13,666 nt of DNA from CAYFWF01 sp964346815 (GTDB taxonomy: Bacteria; Acidobacteriota; Aminicenantia; Aminicenantales; Aminicenantaceae), in contig CAYFWF010000058.1 of NCBI GenBank assembly GCA_964346815.1, forward strand, positions 1-13,666, read 5' to 3'. The translations under genes were made by a program, and so were the position numbers. Positions within the stretch are counted from its first letter, which is position 1. Each line of letters opens with the position of its first letter. This document shows, in pieces, positions 1 to 7,570 of the stretch. Under the pieces are notes generated by a model that made no database searches, had not been told where the DNA came from, and saw only the letters and a program-made list of their open reading frames with translations.

Positions 1-394
1 AGATACCTATCCCCTGAGAAATGTTACTGCGGATGAAGGTTTCACCCGTACCTGCCCAGACTATATTGGAATCTGAGAGTGCAATAGCTAATGAACCGAT
101 CGATGAAACGGGCTGATCATCAAAAATGGGCTTCCAATTGATACCTCCATCAATGGATTTCCATATACCTCCTGAAGCTGCACCAATATAGTATACATTT
201 GGATCACCAGGGGTTCCAACAACTGCGATGACTCGATTACCAATTGGGCCTATATGACGGTGTTTGAATTGCTTGTAAATCTCAGGGCTTATCTGCTGAG
301 AATAACTTAAAGCCACAAAGCCGGTAAAAATAAATAAGATTAACAGGGCAATCGTAAATAAAACTTGCCTGAGATAGATATTTTTGAAAAACAT
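1..394 (-). CDS. Secreted Asp-box/BNR (sortilin-like) beta-propeller protein, N-terminal fragment
   Basis: This reading frame is open from an ATG at 394 to the left edge, so only the first 131 residues are present. The start is well supported: GGAGG lies 6 bases upstream on the minus strand (401-405). The N-terminus (MFFKNIYLRQ, then a hydrophobic run to about residue 30 ending near SYSQQ) looks like a signal peptide. The mature part contains GGIWKSIDGGINW, a clear Asp-box (S-x-D-x-G-x-x-W), followed by WAGTGE. This pattern is typical of the first blades of VPS10/sortilin-like and BNR-repeat propellers, which in bacteria are often annotated as glycosyl hydrolases. Known family members are usually several hundred to over 1000 residues, so most of the gene is outside the window. 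Export and a propeller fold are well supported; substrate or catalytic activity cannot be judged. It lies downstream of the TonB-dependent receptor on the same strand, but a terminator separates them. Confidence 0.85.
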   Translation of the reverse strand, partial: MFFKNIYLRQVLFTIALLILFIFTGFVALSYSQQISPEIYKQFKHRHIGPIGNRVIAVVGTPGDPNVYYIGAASGGIWKSIDGGINWKPIFDDQPVSSIGSLAIALSDSNIVWAGTGETFIRSNISQGIGI

Positions 395-585
395 ATCACA
401 CCTCCAAGATTTTCTCTTATGAAAACCTAACTATATTTTAACAGGGGACGTCATCGATTTCGAGATTGACTCTACGGGTTTGCTTGCTACGTGTACTGTG
501 GATAATATAACGAAAAAATTTGTGTATGATTGAAGCTGTGAATTACCTTAGTAAAGTCAGGAAAGGCCTAGGTATTGACGTATAG
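395..585. other. Spacer upstream of the Asp-box gene
   Basis: This stretch lies between the receptor terminator and the Asp-box gene. I find no convincing ORF. It must hold the promoter of the Asp-box gene if that gene is transcribed on its own. AT-rich candidates for a minus-strand -10 exist (around 430-436 and 511-518), but none has a good -35 at normal spacing, so I do not call one. Confidence 0.4.
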
Positions 586-621
586 AAAAAAAAGGGGGAG
601 ATGAGTTACCTCCCCCTTTTT
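586..621 (-). terminator. Rho-independent terminator of the TonB-dependent receptor gene
   Basis: GGGGGAG (594-600) pairs with CTCCCCC (610-616) around a 9-base loop. The stem can be extended by A/T pairs (589-593 with 617-621). On the minus strand the stem is followed by a run of eight U, the classic intrinsic terminator form. It starts about 11 bases after the stop codon of the receptor gene. The opposite strand has five T after the stem, so weak bidirectional function is possible, but no plus-strand gene ends here. Confidence 0.9.
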
Positions 622-632
622 ATCATTCAGAA

Positions 633-3371
633 CTAGAAGTAGAATCTCAGTCCGACTCGGATATATCTCGGGTCAGTAATACCAGTAGCCTTACCGTAGT
701 TAACGTTAGTGATATTTGTAATAGCCCATCTTTCAGTTCCGGTATTGAAAACGTTGAACATATCGAAGATTACTCCGATTCTCATTCTCCCTGTAAGCAT
801 AAAGACCTTTTCCAGCCTCAGGTCAAAGTCGGTTATAGATGGAAATCTTCGAGATCCTTTCTCTTCGATTTGGATAGGAGGCGATCCTGCCACTGGGGGC
901 CCTCTCCGCCATCTATTCCAGTTCCAACCACTCCGGAACCGGACCCTGGGAGTCAGGACTAATCCTAAAGGCAGATTCACTGTTCCGTAGATGTGGAGAT
1001 AATGAGGCGCGTCATATTCCAGAGGTCCATAGCGGTTGATCTGTCTGTTGGGATTTTGATAATAATATCCTCCATATGATCCGCTGTTATAGTCATTAAC
1101 GTGATTTCCTTTTGCCACGCTGTACGTGTAGTCGATGTGGAACATCCAGCCGTCTGAGAACCTCTTGTTCAAAGATATGGAGAATCCCGTGTACTTGTTC
1201 TTTGGGGTCAAGATCACAGAGGGAGACATACCCTCTCTCGGGTTGGTGATCATGTAATCTTCTGAGAAACCTGGGAGGCTCCTGTAAATGTCCATCGTCT
1301 GTTGCTGCCCGTTTTCATCTGTGAATGTCCAGGGCACCAGTTCCCATTGGGAACCCATGTTGGTAAGGGCGATGAAGTTTTTGTATATGCGGTGCACGAA
1401 GGTTAGGGAAAGCGTCATGTCCTTCATCAATTCCCTTTCGATTCCAAAAGTGAACTGATCAGAATAGGGCATCGAGATATTGGGATCTATCGTGGCTCCT
1501 GTAGTATAACTCTCTCTCCATATTTCGTATTTGGTACCAGCAGGCGTGATCTCATACATGACCCAATCTTCATAATTGGGTTCGGCCCTGTTGAAGTAAT
1601 ACGTCTTAAAAGTTTCGTGGAACCTTCCATAATGGGCTTTGATCGCTGTTGTGTGGTCACCAAAAACATCAAAGGTAAACCCTAAGCGGAATTCGAGGGC
1701 ATTCTTTGGCTTAAAGACAGCTGCATCCTGTAGGTTGGGAAGGTATCCCCTGTACATCGACAAGCGGACACCTGGATTGATGGTCAGGCGATCGCTAATC
1801 TTCCAAGAATCCTGGGCAAAGACAGACACCCTCCTACCGTTGGCCTTTACGTCATAACCATACGAATAGGCAAAAGTTAAGTAGCCGTAATAGTATTCGT
1901 ATAGTTCGTAGTAACGGTAGTAACTAAAATAATAGTAATTATCCACATAGTTGTATCCGCCAGGATAACCTGCTTTTGCGTTATCGAAGCCCCCGAAGAA
2001 TTCAACGCCCGCCTTGAAGTCATGGGAGCCTCCGAGAAACTCATCAGCGTGATGGGTGAGAGTGGCACTGGCAGTAGTATGATTGGAAGTCGTATCCGCC
2101 ATCCAGCCATAGTTGCCGCTATATTCACCTGTGAGCTTGTCATATCGCTGGGGGACATCGGGCCCACTTTGCGGCCTATAGTCCCAATAGCTCCAATAGC
2201 GCCCAACCTTGATTTCGGTAAAGGTGCTTTCGGAAAATGTATGAAGCCAGTCAATCGCCGCCGGAACCCCAGGTCCGACCTCAAAGTCACACGCTTCCAC
2301 TGGTCTCGTGGGACTCAAGCCTACATTATGCCATTTCCAGCCTTCATATTCGACCCAAGCGGTCATCCGGTCTTTGCTAGTGGGTTGCCAAGTCAGTTTT
2401 CCGAAACCTTTGAGAATTCGCTCGGACCTCATATCTGGTGCCCTTTGCTCAAAGTCCCCTTGGATGTATCCGGCGGAGACATAAAACCAGAGCTTATCCT
2501 TGATGATAGGCCCGCCAAGTCCGAAATGGGCATCAAAGTACCGGTTGCGGGGCGGATCCTCGAAAAGAGAAAATTTAGGTTCATTCGTATCAAAATTTTT
2601 CCAGTTCCATTGCAAAGGAGAGTACGATACCTCAACCAGTCCCTCGAAAGTGTTACCTCCGCTTTTGGTGATCATGTTCATTAGCGCTCCAGTGAAACCG
2701 CCGTACTCTGCGTTAGCCCCGGCTCCTGAAATTTGGACTTCCTCTATGATGTTCATGTCGGGAGCATTCCAGTAAGCGCCAGAGCCAACGTATGTTAGAA
2801 GGCCTTGGCCGTCAATCTGCCATTGATTGCTGACATTTTCGGGTGCACCCATAGCGCTACGATCTTGCACACCAGGGGCGAAATTGATGAGCAGTGATAC
2901 ATCTTTAAATCGCATTTCAGCACCCACAGTCTGGAGCATTTGCTTATCAAGGTTCGTAGCGTTGATCATAGTATCTTTCACGTCAACGAGAGGAGCAGTA
3001 CCTATGACCGTTACTTCTTCTTCAAGTGTTCCGATCTTAAGGATGAGGTCTATGGTGATGGTCTGCCTGACAAAGAGCCTGATATTCTCTCTCCTGGCTG
3101 TGGTAAATCCAGGGAGAGATGCTTCAATTACATATGTGCCTCTGGACAAGGCTACAAACCTGAATTTTCCTTCCTTTGTCGTCTGCTTGAACTGGGTTCC
3201 TCCGATCAAGTCTGGAGAACTGAGCTTGACTTCAGCTCCAGGAAGTGGGCTTCCTTCCTCATCGAGTACTTTGCCTTCGATGGCTCCAGTTGATCCACTT
3301 TGACTGTAGGCCAAACCAGCATGAAAGAAAACCAGGGGCAATAGCAGAAGAAAAACGTAGAGTTTTCTCAT
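633..3371 (-). CDS. Oar-like TonB-dependent outer-membrane receptor with N-terminal CarboxypepD_reg domain
   Basis: A 912-residue outer-membrane beta-barrel protein. Residues 1-24 are a signal peptide. Residues 28-112 form a carboxypeptidase-regulatory-like beta sandwich (TGAIEGKVLDEEGSPLPGAEV ... GTYVIEASLPGF). EEEVTVIG at 117-124 resembles a TonB box. The plug follows (about 125-235), including AEYGGFTGALMNMITKSGG, a strongly conserved plug ending in Oar-type receptors. The remainder is barrel and the chain ends in RFYF, with the C-terminal aromatic expected for BAM-dependent insertion. The ATG has an excellent ribosome site: GGAAGGAGG at 3379-3387, 7 bases away. Known members take up large or scarce substrates using TonB-ExbBD energy; some, such as Oar of Myxococcus, act in protein export or signalling. 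The substrate here is unknown. A tyrosine-rich segment at 473-506 is unusual. The gene is apparently monocistronic, with a terminator directly after it. Confidence 0.95.
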   Translation of the reverse strand: MRKLYVFLLLLPLVFFHAGLAYSQSGSTGAIEGKVLDEEGSPLPGAEVKLSSPDLIGGTQFKQTTKEGKFRFVALSRGTYVIEASLPGFTTARRENIRLFVRQTITIDLILKIGTLEEEVTVIGTAPLVDVKDTMINATNLDKQMLQTVGAEMRFKDVSLLINFAPGVQDRSAMGAPENVSNQWQIDGQGLLTYVGSGAYWNAPDMNIIEEVQISGAGANAEYGGFTGALMNMITKSGGNTFEGLVEVSYSPLQWNWKNFDTNEPKFSLFEDPPRNRYFDAHFGLGGPIIKDKLWFYVSAGYIQGDFEQRAPDMRSERILKGFGKLTWQPTSKDRMTAWVEYEGWKWHNVGLSPTRPVEACDFEVGPGVPAAIDWLHTFSESTFTEIKVGRYWSYWDYRPQSGPDVPQRYDKLTGEYSGNYGWMADTTSNHTTASATLTHHADEFLGGSHDFKAGVEFFGGFDNAKAGYPGGYNYVDNYYYFSYYRYYELYEYYYGYLTFAYSYGYDVKANGRRVSVFAQDSWKISDRLTINPGVRLSMYRGYLPNLQDAAVFKPKNALEFRLGFTFDVFGDHTTAIKAHYGRFHETFKTYYFNRAEPNYEDWVMYEITPAGTKYEIWRESYTTGATIDPNISMPYSDQFTFGIERELMKDMTLSLTFVHRIYKNFIALTNMGSQWELVPWTFTDENGQQQTMDIYRSLPGFSEDYMITNPREGMSPSVILTPKNKYTGFSISLNKRFSDGWMFHIDYTYSVAKGNHVNDYNSGSYGGYYYQNPNRQINRYGPLEYDAPHYLHIYGTVNLPLGLVLTPRVRFRSGWNWNRWRRGPPVAGSPPIQIEEKGSRRFPSITDFDLRLEKVFMLTGRMRIGVIFDMFNVFNTGTERWAITNITNVNYGKATGITDPRYIRVGLRFYF

Positions 3372-3856
3372 GATAAAACCTCCTTCCTTCTAAAATTTAT
3401 GGAATTTTCTAATTATTTCCTAAAGAACCTAAGATTTTTTTGTCTTTGCAGTACTTCTTGCTTCACCTCCTTAAGCGTGGAGGAGTTGGGTGAAATCTTT
3501 CTCTCTACCGTAAGTAAACAAGAAATGCAATGGCCAGGATTCCAAAAAAATTAGAGCTAGGAGATTCCCTTCAAAGTGTTCGACAACAAATGTTTTAAGC
3601 TTTCGCATACCTTAATAGTGTAATATCAACACCCAGGTCACACTCTGTTTCCTGCATACTTACTTTGAGGCACTAAGTCAACCGCTTTTATCCGGGCTTA
3701 ACCTAGTGAAATCCCTCTCTCCACTGTAAATTGATGAATGCCTATTCTGGTTTAACATTAGATATTTATCATTTGAGTAATTATAGTATGATTTAGCTAT
3801 TTATTTGTAAAAATGTGCTATTTTTTGTATTTATGAACGTTTTCTCCTTTTAATAG

Positions 3857-3912
3857 ACAAGCTTTTCCTGCCCAACAGACCACACTGCACAGTCGCAGTC
3901 CTGTTGGCTTGT
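3857..3912. repeat. Nested inverted repeat in the divergent spacer
   Basis: Three nested arm pairs share one centre. The outer arms are ACAAG (3857-3861) and CTTGT (3908-3912). The middle arms are CCAACAG (3872-3878) and CTGTTGG (3901-3907). The inner arms are ACTGC (3884-3888) and GCAGT (3895-3899) around a six-base loop. Unpaired bases are asymmetric: ten on the left between outer and middle arms, and five versus one between middle and inner arms. No T-run follows on either strand, so it is not a normal terminator. It could be a structured RNA element, an operator or a relic of a small mobile unit. Confidence 0.55.
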
Positions 3913-4033
3913 ACGGATGGAAAAAGTTAACAGCGCACTAAGGAGAGTCTGCGATTCAGGCTCTGAGCATTAAAAATTTTCCGAGTTCATACCGAGAGCA
4001 TCTCTGAAATGGATTCTGCATAAAAGGAGTTTA

Positions 4034-4042
4034 TGTTATAAT
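4034..4042 (+). promoter_or_regulatory. Extended -10 promoter for the plus-strand module
   Basis: TGTTATAAT is a perfect extended -10 (TG-n-TATAAT). The -35 region 17 bases upstream (TTCTGC at 4014-4019) is poor, which extended -10 promoters tolerate. Transcription would begin near 4049, giving a leader of about 70 bases before the ATG at 4120. It is the best promoter candidate for the two-gene plus-strand unit. Confidence 0.6.
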
Positions 4043-4107
4043 AATTAAACATTTGTGTTATTTTTTTCTTTTATTGAATGAAACTGCATACTGAAATTTC
4101 ATCAACA

Positions 4108-4114
4108 AAGGAAG
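4108..4114 (+). promoter_or_regulatory. Ribosome-binding site that decides the start at 4120
   Basis: AAGGAAG lies 5 bases before the ATG at 4120. The upstream in-frame ATG at 4078 is preceded only by a T-rich run with no Shine-Dalgarno match. The 4120 start also puts a signal peptide at the very N-terminus, so it is preferred. Confidence 0.7.
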
Positions 4115-4119
4115 AGAGA

Positions 4120-4980
4120 ATGAACACAGAGAAAAAGATTGAGAGGATCTGGATTGTTGGCTTTTTATGCGCCTTCATCTTATCAGGCCTCATTTTTAGC
4201 CAGCCGTTGGAAGAAGAACATGCCCGGCTCGACGGAAAAATTCTGGATATGAAGAAAATGCCCCTTGCACAGGCGGAGATCCAGCTCAACCATCAAGCCA
4301 CAAATCGGATTTTTCATTCAAAGTCCAACAAAAAAGGAGAATTCGCTTTCCGGATGTTGTTCGCCGGAAAGTATGTCTTGACGGTTACAAAAGAGGGATA
4401 CAAGAGCTACAGCATGGACGTGGAGCTTCAGCCCGGATCCAGGCAGGAATTCGAGATCACCCTGGCTGACGAACTCAGCTCTGACGAAAAAAATCAACGG
4501 GAAGCCTTTTCTTCCTTCCAAAAGGGTATTGAGCTGGCAAAGGAAAACAGAACAGATGAGGCTGTCAAGGCCTTCAGGAAAGCCACGGAGCTTAAGACGG
4601 ATTTTGCTGAGGCTTACATCAACCTGGGAATCCTACTCTTTCAGCAAGCCATGGACGAAGAGGCCGAAAGAGTTCTTGTCAGAGCGTTAGAGCTGAAACC
4701 CGAGGAACCTAAAACGAAAGAGATCCTTGGGAAAATCAATTTCGCAAAAGCCAAAGCCCTGCTTCAAGATGATAGAATCAACGAAGCCCTGGAAAAATTG
4801 AAAGCATCCTATTCCTACAATCCGGATTACTCCTACACGAGCTATCTGCTGGGTTATGCATACTATAAAAAAGAGAACAGAAAGGAATCCATCAAATATT
4901 TTGAGGCCTTCCTCCAAATGGAACCCAATGCTCCTCAAGCTTCCCAAGTTAGAGAGATCTTGGAGAGCCTGAAGAAGTAA
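4120..4980 (+). CDS. Exported CarboxypepD_reg + TPR protein (plus-module copy)
   Basis: From the ATG at 4120 the protein has 286 residues. Residues 1-28 form a basic N-terminus and hydrophobic core, a signal peptide or signal anchor (WIVGFLCAFILSGLIFSQ). Residues 35-117 are a CarboxypepD_reg-like beta sandwich (ARLDGKILDMKKMPLAQAEI ... GKYVLTVTKEGYKSYSMDVEL). Residues 128-284 hold about four TPRs, with LGIL at 169-172, the A-x-x-x-F helix pattern and proline-ended repeats. I recognise no catalytic motif, so a scaffold or adaptor role in the periplasm or at the outer membrane is inferred. It is a paralogue of the protein at 7571-8500: both have the same domain order, and both share the block RKATE[L/I]KTDF-x3-Y-x2-LGIL and the ending REIL-x-SL. 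It is the first gene of a probable two-gene unit, 78 bases upstream of the sulfatase-fold gene. A longer version from 4078 (300 residues) is less likely. Confidence 0.85.
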   Translation: MNTEKKIERIWIVGFLCAFILSGLIFSQPLEEEHARLDGKILDMKKMPLAQAEIQLNHQATNRIFHSKSNKKGEFAFRMLFAGKYVLTVTKEGYKSYSMDVELQPGSRQEFEITLADELSSDEKNQREAFSSFQKGIELAKENRTDEAVKAFRKATELKTDFAEAYINLGILLFQQAMDEEAERVLVRALELKPEEPKTKEILGKINFAKAKALLQDDRINEALEKLKASYSYNPDYSYTSYLLGYAYYKKENRKESIKYFEAFLQMEPNAPQASQVREILESLKK

Positions 4981-5058
4981 TGATTGCGCGCCTTATTGAC
5001 AACTCATTTCACGGCCATTAGAATAAAACATCACAAAGAAGCAATCCTGTAATTGACA

Positions 5059-7563
5059 ATGGCATCCAATCGCTCGAAGAAGAAAAGGCGAAATATCAGA
5101 AACGATTCTACCAAAAAATCGGCTTCCCAGCCTGTCAAGACTCAACAAATCCAGAGAGAAAGCGAAGGATCAAAGCTGGCTTTTCGCCGAAAGGTTACAT
5201 TCTCTCTCGTGGTCTTCGCTGGGATAGCAGCTCTCGCCGTTCTTTTTTATCTCACCCTAGCCAAAGGTTTGTTTTATGGCAAAAAAGAAATATCGTCTGA
5301 GATCAGAAAAATGATAGCTCCTCTGAAGCCTTCGGATCTTAATGTCCTCTTTTTTACTTTGGATACAACTCGGGCAGATCATATCGGATGCTACGGCTAT
5401 CCGAGGATCAGCACGCCAAATATTGACTTTCTGGCAGATGAAGGAATTCTGTTTCAAAATGCAACGGCGCAATCTCCGCTAACTCTACCCTCTCATTCAT
5501 CGATTTTTACGGGGAACTATCCTCTTCTTCATGGCGTCAGGGATAACGGTGGATTCTATCTCGAAGAAGACAAGGTGACTCTGGCCGAAATCCTTCAGAA
5601 GGAAGGATGGACGACTGGGGCTTTTATCGGAGCCTTTGTGCTCGATTCCCGTTGGGGCGTCAATCAAGGCTTTGATCACTATTACGATAATTTCGATTTT
5701 GCCAAATACAAGAAGATCTCCCTTGCTTCTGTCCAGAGAGAGGGCGGCGAAGTCATCAAGGCTTTTTTTGAGTGGTTCGAAGGGAATTCCCAGAAGCGAT
5801 TTTTCAGCTGGATACACTTCTATGATCCTCATACGCCTTATGAGCCTCCCGAGCCTTACAAAAGTCAGTATGAAAAACAGCCATGGGGTCTCTACGATGG
5901 AGAGATCGCATATGTTGATTTTTTAATCGGGAAGGTCCTGGAGAACCTCAGAGAAAGAGATCTTTTAGAAAAAACCGTGATCATCATCGTCGGCGATCAT
6001 GGAGAAAGCCTGGGAGAGCACCATGAGAACACCCATGGATTCTTCATCTATGATGCCACCGTCTCTGTTCCCTTGATTATCCGTATTCCTTCTGCGCACC
6101 TCCAAGGGAAGACCATTGCGACCCAAGTGCAAAACGTTGATATCATGCCCACCCTGTGTGAACTCCTGGATCTTCAAATTCCTGAGACCGTTCAGGGACA
6201 AAGTCTTCTCCCTCTGATCATGGGCCGGAAGCTGAAGAAGGAACCACCAGCCTACAGCGAGACTTATTATCCTCGTTATCACTACGGTTGGAGCGAACTC
6301 AAGAGCCTAAGAACTACAAAATACAAATACATTCTGGCGCCCCGACCTGAACTCTACGATCTGGATCTGGATCCCCGTGAACAGAATAATATCTTCAACA
6401 AGAACAGATCTCTGGGCAACGAGTTTGCTCAACAGCTAAAAACGATTGAAGAGAAGATGTCCCAGAAAGGCATAGAGGACAAAGGTCCTCAACAATTGGA
6501 TGACGAAACAAGGGAAAAATTGATGGCATTGGGTTACATCGGCGGTTTCACTTCTGATGCAAAGCTGAGCAGAACAGAAAATCTTGCGGACCCGAAGGAC
6601 AAGATCATCCTCTATAACAAGATCAAAATAGCCGAAGGAGCTTCGTCGAACCGAGAATACGATGAGGCGTTAGCGAAGCTGGATGAGGTGATAAAAGAAG
6701 ACCCGCGAATCATAGAAGCACGACAAGTGCGTGCCAATGTCTACATGCAGCTCGAGCGTGCCGAGGAGGCGATCGAAGAATGCAAAGAGGCTTTGAAGAT
6801 CGATTCAGAATACAACGCTGCCATTTTTACTCTTGCCCGGGCTTACAAAAAGCTAAAAAAATTCGAAGAGGCCATAGCCGGATTTAACAGGAGTATCCAG
6901 ATCGATCCGAGAGATCCAAAACCTCATGTCAATTTGGGGTCAGTTTATATAGACATCAAAGACTTCGAAAGCGCCATTTCTCATCTCCAACAAGCCATTG
7001 CCATCGATCCGGAACACAGCTCGATGGCGCACAACCTCTTGGGCGCAGCCTACTTGAAGAAAAAGATGCTGGTGCCGGCCGAGAAAGAACTCCACACGGC
7101 TTTGGAGATGAGGCCACGCATTCCCGATGCGCATTATAATCTGGGGCTCCTCTATGAAGAAAAAGGTGATAGAGAGAGCGCAATCAAGGAATACAAAAAG
7201 GAGATCGAAATCCATCCCCATGCCTACCCCGCTCACTTCAACCTTGCTCTTCTCTACGGAAAAATGGGAATGCTTCGGGAACAGGTCCATAAACTCCAAG
7301 ATGCGATCGATTCGAACAAGAAATATGCCCGGGCTTATCTCTTTCTGGCAAAAGCTTATCTCGATCTGAATGAAAATTACGAAGAAGCGATCGATCTCGC
7401 CAAAAAAGGACTCAAGCTCGATCCCGAAGCCGAATCAGCTCCCCTGGGTCATTATATCCTGGCTGATATCTACAGCAGACTTGGAAGGCAGGAAGACTAC
7501 AACTCAGAACTCCAAAAAGGAAGAGCGCTCGAACAGAAAATCAAGGGTAAAAAAACTGACTGA
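5059..7563 (+). CDS. Membrane-anchored sulfatase-fold (alkaline phosphatase superfamily) + TPR protein
   Basis: From ATG 5059 the protein has 834 residues; a TTG at 5053 is the alternative start, and neither has a good Shine-Dalgarno. Residues 1-44 are very basic (KKKRR), then a single membrane helix at about 46-68, so the rest should be periplasmic. The sulfatase-fold domain spans about 93-445. Metal and active-site motifs are visible: TLDTTRADH (D102), the nucleophile region PLTLPSH (T142), GDHGESLGEH (D313, H314) with H326 downstream, and VDIMPTL. The nucleophile position is threonine and the usual sulfatase arginine is histidine, so formylglycine-based sulfate ester hydrolysis is unlikely. 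The T-x-P-[SN]-H pattern resembles nucleotide pyrophosphatase/phosphodiesterases. Residues from about 525 to 825 are seven or eight TPRs. The substrate is unknown. It pairs with the CarboxypepD_reg+TPR gene upstream and with the paralogue at 10647-12770. Confidence 0.9.
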   Translation: MASNRSKKKRRNIRNDSTKKSASQPVKTQQIQRESEGSKLAFRRKVTFSLVVFAGIAALAVLFYLTLAKGLFYGKKEISSEIRKMIAPLKPSDLNVLFFTLDTTRADHIGCYGYPRISTPNIDFLADEGILFQNATAQSPLTLPSHSSIFTGNYPLLHGVRDNGGFYLEEDKVTLAEILQKEGWTTGAFIGAFVLDSRWGVNQGFDHYYDNFDFAKYKKISLASVQREGGEVIKAFFEWFEGNSQKRFFSWIHFYDPHTPYEPPEPYKSQYEKQPWGLYDGEIAYVDFLIGKVLENLRERDLLEKTVIIIVGDHGESLGEHHENTHGFFIYDATVSVPLIIRIPSAHLQGKTIATQVQNVDIMPTLCELLDLQIPETVQGQSLLPLIMGRKLKKEPPAYSETYYPRYHYGWSELKSLRTTKYKYILAPRPELYDLDLDPREQNNIFNKNRSLGNEFAQQLKTIEEKMSQKGIEDKGPQQLDDETREKLMALGYIGGFTSDAKLSRTENLADPKDKIILYNKIKIAEGASSNREYDEALAKLDEVIKEDPRIIEARQVRANVYMQLERAEEAIEECKEALKIDSEYNAAIFTLARAYKKLKKFEEAIAGFNRSIQIDPRDPKPHVNLGSVYIDIKDFESAISHLQQAIAIDPEHSSMAHNLLGAAYLKKKMLVPAEKELHTALEMRPRIPDAHYNLGLLYEEKGDRESAIKEYKKEIEIHPHAYPAHFNLALLYGKMGMLREQVHKLQDAIDSNKKYARAYLFLAKAYLDLNENYEEAIDLAKKGLKLDPEAESAPLGHYILADIYSRLGRQEDYNSELQKGRALEQKIKGKKTD

Positions 7564-7570
7564 CCGGATC

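Larger units (their letters stand above)
3372..4119. other. Long AT-rich divergent intergenic region
   Basis: This 748-base spacer separates the minus-strand receptor from the plus-strand CarboxypepD_reg+TPR gene. I see no supportable protein gene in it. It contains the receptor's ribosome site (3379-3387), a second near-perfect Shine-Dalgarno sequence with no start codon (minus strand, about 3465-3474), a nested inverted repeat (3857-3912) and an extended -10 promoter for the plus-strand gene (4034-4042). The receptor promoter is not certain. One TATAAT on the minus strand at 3785-3780 has only a poor -35 at 19-base spacing (TTACAA). If it is used, the receptor mRNA leader would be about 400 bases, long enough for a regulatory element. 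Confidence 0.6.

Noticed and set aside
1877..2684. Long opposite-strand and out-of-frame ORFs inside the receptor gene (up to 220 codons)
   Set aside because: They lie wholly within a well-supported 912-residue gene, have no recognisable domains and look like shadow frames.
3733..3795. 20-codon ORF in the divergent spacer
   Set aside because: No ribosome site and AT-rich sequence; nothing separates it from chance.
4023..4039. Shine-Dalgarno plus ATG forming a tiny ORF (AAAGGAG, TTT, ATG, TTA, TAA)
   Set aside because: It encodes only two codons, has too short a spacing and overlaps the promoter -10; probably chance.
4078..4119. Start of the first CarboxypepD_reg+TPR gene at ATG 4078
   Set aside because: No ribosome site precedes it and it puts 14 polar residues before the signal peptide; ATG 4120 has a good site.
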